DNA of 28,355 nucleotides, from IMG/VR virus record IMGVR_UViG_3300006990_000120, positions 1 to 28,355 of that record; one strand, 5' to 3'. Position 1 is the first letter of the stretch, and every line of letters begins with the position of its first letter. Of the stretch, positions 24,001-28,355 are shown piece by piece. The notes under the pieces are model-generated. The model was not told the DNA's origin and did no database searches. It saw nothing but the letters and a program-made list of their open reading frames with translations. A program made the translations under genes and the position numbers. The DNA comes from a virus.

Positions 24001-24739
24001 CGTCAATTCGATAATCGGCGGCGGGGGTCCAAAGAATTGGCTGTTGCTTGTGGAAGTCATAGTCAGATGCTGTGAGGATCTTTGCAAGTCTTGCATTTTC
24101 GAGGGCAACATCTTCCGAAAGATCTTTGTCAGCAAACGCTTGGGTGACAGTCTTCCAAGAATACCCCTTCTCTTCAAAGAGGGTGATTGCACGTTTAACA
24201 CCAATACCGGGACAACCGGCGTAACCATCTGTCTGATCTCCTGCTAATGTTTGTATAAGGTGCCACTTCTCTCCCTCTGCCTTTTCCACATTCATCATTT
24301 CTGACATGTCAAAGAGGCGACCAGGGATTTGGCGCATGTCCTTATCGGGTGAGCAGATGCAGCACTTGCCACTGTTCTGTGTAGCATAAATACCCAAGGC
24401 ATCGTCAGCCTCAAGCGTTGGCATGATTACAACTTTGTACTCAGTCTTGAGTCGGTTGATCACACGTTTGTAACCGCAAGGTTTCTTACGATTGCGATGC
24501 CCTTTGTATGCGGGCTGGATAGATTTACGAAAGTTTACACTATCGCTAAAGAACAGAATTAGTTCAGGTACATCCCAAAGAAAATTGTTAATGATCTTGA
24601 GAAGCTCACGCTTGACAGCAGCATAGGCTTCGCTGAATTTACTTGTGACTAGAATTACATCATCACCCCAATCAATTTCTGTTTCGGTAGCAGCACAGCA
24701 TTTGTAGACCACGTAATCGGCGTCTACAAGTAACTTCAC
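23954..24739 (-). CDS. 5'-3' exonuclease/flap endonuclease (gp6-like)
   Basis: 261 aa beginning at GTG 24739, which overlaps the stop of the 39-aa gene (GTGA); GAGG lies nine bases upstream. FEN-family motifs in order: LLVDADYVVYK (5-12 region), FRKSIQPAYKGHRNRKKP (about 70-88), the metal motif LEADDALGIYA (near 109), SPDKDMRQIPG (near 129) and the helix-hairpin-helix AGDQTDGYAGCPGIGVKRA (near 166). In T7 the gp6 exonuclease removes RNA primers and degrades host DNA to nucleotides. The C-terminal tail (DDGAGSKDEKAKRSTS) is low complexity and shares DNA with the next ORF. Confidence 0.92.
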   Translation of the reverse strand: MKLLVDADYVVYKCCAATETEIDWGDDVILVTSKFSEAYAAVKRELLKIINNFLWDVPELILFFSDSVNFRKSIQPAYKGHRNRKKPCGYKRVINRLKTEYKVVIMPTLEADDALGIYATQNSGKCCICSPDKDMRQIPGRLFDMSEMMNVEKAEGEKWHLIQTLAGDQTDGYAGCPGIGVKRAITLFEEKGYSWKTVTQAFADKDLSEDVALENARLAKILTASDYDFHKQQPILWTPAADYRIDDGAGSKDEKAKRSTS

Positions 24740-24855
24740 CTACCTTGTCCTCGGTATGCTTTCTTACCACGCTTGGGTACAGAGTTACGTCCTTGTCCTT
24801 GGCGGGTTTTCTTTGCGACTGATTTAATCTCAGCCTTGTTCTTTTTGCTGTACAT
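24736..24855 (-). CDS. 39-residue basic protein between polymerase and exonuclease
   Basis: The ATG shares one base with the polymerase stop (TAATG) and the TGA overlaps the exonuclease GTG (GTGA), so the frame exactly bridges two known genes. The sequence starts MYSKKNKAEIKSVAKKTRQG and contains two copies of a short G-Q-G-R unit (RQGQGRNS and RGQGR at the end). Charge is strongly positive, with Lys/Arg making up over a third. Function unknown; nucleic-acid binding is plausible from charge. The exact fit to its neighbours supports translation. Confidence 0.65.
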   Translation of the reverse strand: MYSKKNKAEIKSVAKKTRQGQGRNSVPKRGKKAYRGQGR

Positions 24856-26126
24856 TAATGGGTTTCACTCCAGTTGTTTCCGTGTGTTGCTTCCGCGTCG
24901 ATTCGGATGCGCATGTTGTAGTACTCCCCAGCCGCTGTAGCGCTATATACCAGGGATGTAGATAGGTCTCCGACGTGCTCAGGGGCACACTCGAATTGTA
25001 GCTCGTCATGAATAAATCCTAATTGAGCAGCACATATCTGTGCCTCTCTCATTGTATCTTGGTTGATTACCATCCAACGCTTCGCAACCACACCGGCTCC
25101 TGACTGGAGGCAGTAGTTCAAAGCTTTGTGAGGCGAGTCAACGTTAACTTTTCGTCCATCGATAGACTTGATGAACCCTCTTTCTGCAGCTTGTTTAATA
25201 GCTTTGAGTAGGCCATCCAATCCATCAACCGCGTCCACATACGCGGCACGAATCTCTTTACCTTTCTTTTTTGCAGCGCTGGTTGATAGCTGTTGGTCAT
25301 AAGAGTGTCCGATTTTTTCGTCACCTGCACCGTATAGAAAAGCGTAGGTCACGGTTTTCACTTGTCGCCTTGAGATTCCAATCTTGTCAGCATTGATCTG
25401 ATGGATGTCATCCTCAAGTAATAGTTTTGCGTATCTTCCTCCGTCATACCGTGCAAGATAATGAGCGAGCATCCGAAGCTCAATCCCGCTAAGATCAGCG
25501 CCGACCATACGTAAACCCGGACTTGGTATAAAGAGTCTTCTAAATCTTTCATCTGATGGGACTTGCCCGAGGTTGGGATTACGGTGAGCACAGCGAAAAG
25601 TATTAGTCGCTACACTACAATGGTGGTGAATTCTTTTAGCACTCGTACTCAACTTCAGCCAGGCGTTCGCGCCTTCGCTGATCATTCCAAGCATCTTCGT
25701 TATCGTCAAAATCCGGAGGAACATCGTCGCTACTTCCGAATTCATCTCCTTCAGGATCACCTCGTCGATAACAGGTTTCCCAGTAGTTGTCTTCTGGCTT
25801 GGAGTCCAGCCATAGAATTGTTGCAAGATCCATGATATATGATCCCGTGATGATGTGTTGAGTTCTTTCAGTCGAGTAAAGGGTGCACCCTTGACATATC
25901 CTTGCGTGCGGTTATCTCGTTTAGGAGTGAATTCCGATCCTCGGACGAAAGGGTGCCGGTTTCGTAGTAGCTCTTCAGTTTCTCGTAGTTCTCTGGTGAG
26001 AGAAGATGCAAGTTGCCATGCAGCGTTCTCATCAAAAGACCATCCATGAATCTCCTGCTCCGTAAGGATTTGTTGTACTTCGTGTTCTAACGCGACCCAT
26101 TCAGGTAGGGTTGGAAGTGTTTCCAT
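24855..26126 (-). CDS. DNA polymerase, polymerase domain (gp5-like, family A)
   Basis: 423 aa from ATG 26126 (METLPTLPEW), which lies inside the exonuclease-domain ORF. Family A motifs are complete: motif A GADLSGIELR (Asp211), motif B R253-x3-K257-x3-Y261 with FLYGAG, and motif C FIHDELQ (Asp373). Tyr261 equals T7 Tyr526. SSRDHI and GAGDEKIG are T7-like. The part between the N-terminal helix and SSRDHI, where T7 gp5 has its thioredoxin-binding loop, is about 30 residues shorter, so host thioredoxin may not be the processivity factor. There is no proofreading domain in this ORF; it is encoded by the preceding one in another frame. Confidence 0.92.
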   Translation of the reverse strand: METLPTLPEWVALEHEVQQILTEQEIHGWSFDENAAWQLASSLTRELRETEELLRNRHPFVRGSEFTPKRDNRTQGYVKGAPFTRLKELNTSSRDHISWILQQFYGWTPSQKTTTGKPVIDEVILKEMNSEVATMFLRILTITKMLGMISEGANAWLKLSTSAKRIHHHCSVATNTFRCAHRNPNLGQVPSDERFRRLFIPSPGLRMVGADLSGIELRMLAHYLARYDGGRYAKLLLEDDIHQINADKIGISRRQVKTVTYAFLYGAGDEKIGHSYDQQLSTSAAKKKGKEIRAAYVDAVDGLDGLLKAIKQAAERGFIKSIDGRKVNVDSPHKALNYCLQSGAGVVAKRWMVINQDTMREAQICAAQLGFIHDELQFECAPEHVGDLSTSLVYSATAAGEYYNMRIRIDAEATHGNNWSETH

Positions 26127-26617
26127 AGTTTGGTGGTAACGTGAACGTCTTGTATGCAATAGTCTTCCATTTCCTGGGACCAATCTGTCCAATTAGAAGT
26201 GGAACCGTAGTCACCTTTACGTTCATCTAATCTGTAGCCGTAAGATTCAAGTGAGTGTTTACCGTACAACTTAAGAGGCATACCATCCCAGGTACGATTC
26301 TTATCCAAGTTGATCATGTCGGGGTGGTAGAGTCTGCTAAGGAGTAGAGTATCGACCATATAAGCAGGCTTACCAAACCAAGGGTAAAGTTTGCGAATAA
26401 CAGGTATGTCGTAGCCAATAATGTTGTGACCAATAATCCTGTCCGCGTCCTGGAGTCTTTGCAAGCCTCTTGATATTGGCTCACTGGACCCTGTGTCATT
26501 GTACGCAATCGTCTGATCTGTCGAGAGATCGTGGATAGCAAGGCAGTGGATGGTACTAACATCATGCAGTAGACCGTTTGTTTCTATGTCAAAGATTAGA
26601 CTCACTTCCCATTCCAT
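26087..26617 (-). CDS. DNA polymerase, 3'-5' exonuclease domain (separate ORF)
   Basis: 176 aa with the DnaQ-like proofreading motifs: FDIETNGLL (Exo I, D and E), GHNIIGYDIPVI (Exo II) and MEDYCIQDVHVT (Exo III, Y-x3-D). SLIFDIETNG and LKLYGKHSLESYGYRL match the T7 gp5 N-terminus. In T7 this domain is fused to the polymerase; here it ends in TAG at 26087 after HFQPYLNGSR, and the polymerase continues in the -1 frame with a 40-base overlap. It may be a separate protein, or be joined by a frameshift or a sequencing error. All three motifs are intact, so it is not a decayed domain. Confidence 0.9.
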   Translation of the reverse strand: MEWEVSLIFDIETNGLLHDVSTIHCLAIHDLSTDQTIAYNDTGSSEPISRGLQRLQDADRIIGHNIIGYDIPVIRKLYPWFGKPAYMVDTLLLSRLYHPDMINLDKNRTWDGMPLKLYGKHSLESYGYRLDERKGDYGSTSNWTDWSQEMEDYCIQDVHVTTKLWKHFQPYLNGSR

Positions 26618-26706
26618 CTGAACGTTTTATCTTTAAATTGTGCACGTTCGATAGCTTGAGTAGTAGGTGGGTTAGGTCGTTTAAGTTCAGAAGTCTGTTG
26701 CTGCAT
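26602..26706 (-). CDS. Possible 34-residue protein between primase and polymerase genes
   Basis: A 34-codon ORF (MQQQTSELKRPNPPTTQAIE, then RAQFKDKTFRWNGK) that spans the 69-base space between the primase-helicase stop and the exonuclease-domain start, overlapping the first by 20 bases and the second by 16. Composition is protein-like, and it fills the only gap in an otherwise gapless block. There is no strong ribosome site (CAGAGTTCA precedes the ATG) and I recognise no family, so it remains tentative. Confidence 0.45.
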   Translation of the reverse strand: MQQQTSELKRPNPPTTQAIERAQFKDKTFRWNGK

Positions 26707-28303
26707 TGAACTCTGGTTCTGGTTGAGTTTCATAGAATTTACAGGTAGGGAGATCATAACTTAGCTGACAGGCTACTCCAGTTTCGCCCGAATAACGATT
26801 TTTAAGGATTCTAACAGTCGTAGAACCTCCAGCTTTGTCGGATTGTTGATCTCTTTCCAATCCAATACACGCGTCGCTGAGTTGAGCGATTGCAGCAGAT
26901 CCGCGCAGTTGTCCGAGCGTGACTCGTGCTCCTTCTTCATGATTTTGATCCGATGATGTACGTTTGAGATGTGATACCAAGAACAATGCTATGCCTGTAC
27001 GCTCCACGAGCGATCGAAGCTTAGTCATTGTAGTATCAATCATTCGCCGTTCGTCTCCGTCAAGCCCAGAAAGGAGGATGGAGAGGTGATCCAAGAAAAT
27101 GATTCTACAGTCGAGACCTGATGCCAGGTACTCAATCCGATTATAGATAACATCAGGATCGTAGGAGCCGAAACCGTCAAACAAATAAAGGTTCCAATTA
27201 GCCATCGTAGCGTCGAACGCCTGAACAAGATCTTCGTGAGTATGTTCACCCAAGTGTAATGATTTACCGACATGGGAACTCATCAACCCTAGGGCTGTAC
27301 GACGGTTGGATTCTTCCAACGCCAGATAACCGACCCGCTCCCCCTTGTCAAGAAGGTTAGTTGCAAGTTCACGACAGAAGCTGGATTTTCCGATACCAGA
27401 TCCTGCAGTGATTGTAACAAGCTCTCCATATCTGATCCCGTGAAGCTTTGTTTGTAGTCCTTGAAATGGGTAGTCATGATCTGCAGCTGGTGATGGTGTG
27501 GTTACAAGATCTAAAAGAGTTTTGCCATCGACAATGCCATCAGGACGGAACGGTTTGGCGTCCCAGATAGCTCGGCATACAGCGTCTGAGTCATTAGCTT
27601 GGAGTGCGTCTGAGGCATCCTTGTAGTCGCCCTGGAGGTGGGCAATCTTGACTTTACCAGGTGGTAGTACACTAGCACACTCTTCAGCGGCTTGGCGACC
27701 TGGTTCGTCATTGTCGTAAAAGATAACAATCTCATCGTAGCCTTGCAGCAATGGGAGTTGTTTCTGTACAGCCTTCTTTGCACCAGCTGCACCAGATGGT
27801 ACGGAAACCATCGGCCAACCTGGCATACATTCTGACCCACTAGCTGCATCCATCTCGCCTTCAAAAATGACGATACGTTTACCAGTAGTAGGGTAGAGAT
27901 GCTGCCCGAAGAATGTACCAGGCACCTCACCCTCATACGAGAATGATTTGCCCTTTGTCTTTACCTTGGCACCTTTGACGATGCCTGATTCGTCATGATA
28001 GTAAAAGCGGAGCTTATCACCATCACGGTATATTTTGTACTTCTCACATACTTTCTGTGAGAGGTTACGCTTCTGCAGCCTTTGGGCTGAGCCTGTTATG
28101 TTCACACGTTTGGTTTCGTGAATGTGTAAAGAAGGTTCACCATCACCGTGCGTATAGTGATGGCAAACGAAGCAGTATGTGTGACCGTCATCATAGACAC
28201 TCTTGGCATCTGACGATCCACACTCCTCACATGGCTCATGAAATAAGAATTCAGATGAGCCAGTCGAGGGGGATGTTTTGGAATGATGTCCAAGGGATGT
28301 CAT
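26687..28303 (-). CDS. Primase-helicase (gp4-like)
   Basis: 538 aa, close to T7 gp4A (566 aa). Domains in order: N-terminal zinc ribbon C25-x2-C28 ... C44-x2-C47, which reads the primase start sequence; a TOPRIM primase core with E148 (IVIFEGEMD) and FYDNDEPG (D197/D199); linker; RecA-like helicase with Walker A GSGIGKS (301-307), Walker B IIFLDH (D405), the LVSHLKR motif and an LRGSAAIAQLSD arginine region. It ends in ATDF; T7 gp4 also ends in an acidic tail with a terminal Phe that contacts the polymerase. It unwinds the fork and makes primers. The start lies within the end of endonuclease I (53-base overlap). Confidence 0.96.
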   Translation of the reverse strand: MTSLGHHSKTSPSTGSSEFLFHEPCEECGSSDAKSVYDDGHTYCFVCHHYTHGDGEPSLHIHETKRVNITGSAQRLQKRNLSQKVCEKYKIYRDGDKLRFYYHDESGIVKGAKVKTKGKSFSYEGEVPGTFFGQHLYPTTGKRIVIFEGEMDAASGSECMPGWPMVSVPSGAAGAKKAVQKQLPLLQGYDEIVIFYDNDEPGRQAAEECASVLPPGKVKIAHLQGDYKDASDALQANDSDAVCRAIWDAKPFRPDGIVDGKTLLDLVTTPSPAADHDYPFQGLQTKLHGIRYGELVTITAGSGIGKSSFCRELATNLLDKGERVGYLALEESNRRTALGLMSSHVGKSLHLGEHTHEDLVQAFDATMANWNLYLFDGFGSYDPDVIYNRIEYLASGLDCRIIFLDHLSILLSGLDGDERRMIDTTMTKLRSLVERTGIALFLVSHLKRTSSDQNHEEGARVTLGQLRGSAAIAQLSDACIGLERDQQSDKAGGSTTVRILKNRYSGETGVACQLSYDLPTCKFYETQPEPEFNAATDF

Positions 28304-28355
28304 GCTTATCGCACCACTTAGCGTATGTAGTTTTAGATTTCTTACTGATCTTATT
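28251..28355 (-). CDS. Endonuclease I, Holliday-junction resolvase (gp3-like), C-terminal end only
   Basis: The open frame enters from the right edge and ends at TGA 28253-28251, giving the last 34 residues: NKISKKSKTTYAKWCDKHDI and PWTSFQNIPLDWLI. T7 endonuclease I ends similarly, with an S-x-TSYGEFCEKHGI segment followed by IPAEW. The shared S-x-T-x-Y-x(2)-[WF]C[DE]KH-x-I ... IP-x-x-W pattern, and the place immediately before primase-helicase, support this call. Catalytic residues would lie outside the window, so activity cannot be judged. Confidence 0.8.
   Translation of the reverse strand, partial: NKISKKSKTTYAKWCDKHDIPWTSFQNIPLDWLI

Noticed and set aside
26087-26192. Programmed -1 frameshift joining exonuclease and polymerase
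   Set aside because: The frame relation fits, but no canonical slippery heptamer was seen in the overlap and an internal ATG is available; kept only as an alternative.
1-28355. tRNA genes, CRISPR arrays, IS elements or integrase/attachment sites
   Set aside because: None seen: no cloverleaf-like segments, no spaced direct repeats, no transposase or recombinase motifs; nearly all sequence is packed coding DNA on one strand.

Overview
This window is a reverse-complemented stretch of a T7-like marine cyanophage genome (a cyanopodovirus). The evidence is: (i) a T7-type set of genes in T7 order (endonuclease I, primase-helicase, DNA polymerase, exonuclease, then portal, scaffold, capsid, tail tube/nozzle, three internal virion proteins and fibre); (ii) the marine-cyanophage auxiliary genes psbA (photosystem II D1) and hli (high-light-inducible protein), plus a compact ribonucleotide reductase and a MazG-like gene. 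The host is therefore probably Synechococcus or Prochlorococcus; the sequence does not decide which. Every gene I can support is on the minus strand, so transcription runs from position 28355 down to 1. I see no tRNA, IS element, CRISPR array, integrase or RNA polymerase gene in the window. Both ends cut through genes: endonuclease I at the right, a LamG-like fibre protein at the left.

Replication and nucleotide block (28355 to 21044): endonuclease I C-terminus, primase-helicase, a 34-codon ORF, a DNA polymerase divided into an exonuclease ORF and a polymerase ORF in different frames, a 39-aa basic protein, a gp6-like 5'-3' exonuclease, a ~70-aa ORF, a DUF3310 protein, a MazG-like protein, a class I-type ribonucleotide reductase (458-aa alpha, 238-aa beta) and a 65-aa conserved-looking protein. 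Many junctions are ATGA, GTGA, TAATG or longer overlaps, so translation is probably coupled along the block. These genes would supply DNA synthesis and recycle host nucleotides into dNTPs.

Virion entry and capsid block (21044 to 13942): two Q-rich proteins with a common C-terminal signature lie at the gp6.7/gp7.3 position, then portal and scaffold. Between scaffold and major capsid sits a seven-gene auxiliary cassette: hli, a 19-aa basic peptide, a DUF6321-like protein, a 50-aa basic protein, a secreted small beta-barrel-like protein, psbA and a 35-aa DUF4278-like protein. The psbA leader holds two possible RNA structures. The capsid gene ends at a clear Rho-independent terminator (13904-13932).

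Tail and ejection block (13878 to 1): tail tube A, tail tube B/nozzle with an embedded fibre-type domain, gp14-, gp15- and gp16-like internal virion proteins (the peptidoglycan-cleaving domain appears to be at the C-terminus of the gp15-like protein), then a T7-type fibre with a 23-heptad shaft and two further fibre-type genes.

The most notable points are the RNR beta subunit with Leu where the radical Tyr should be, the split polymerase, the structured psbA leader and altered D1 lumenal loop, the secreted barrel protein beside psbA, and the fibre domain inside the nozzle protein. I did not find a clearly new defence or mobile system.
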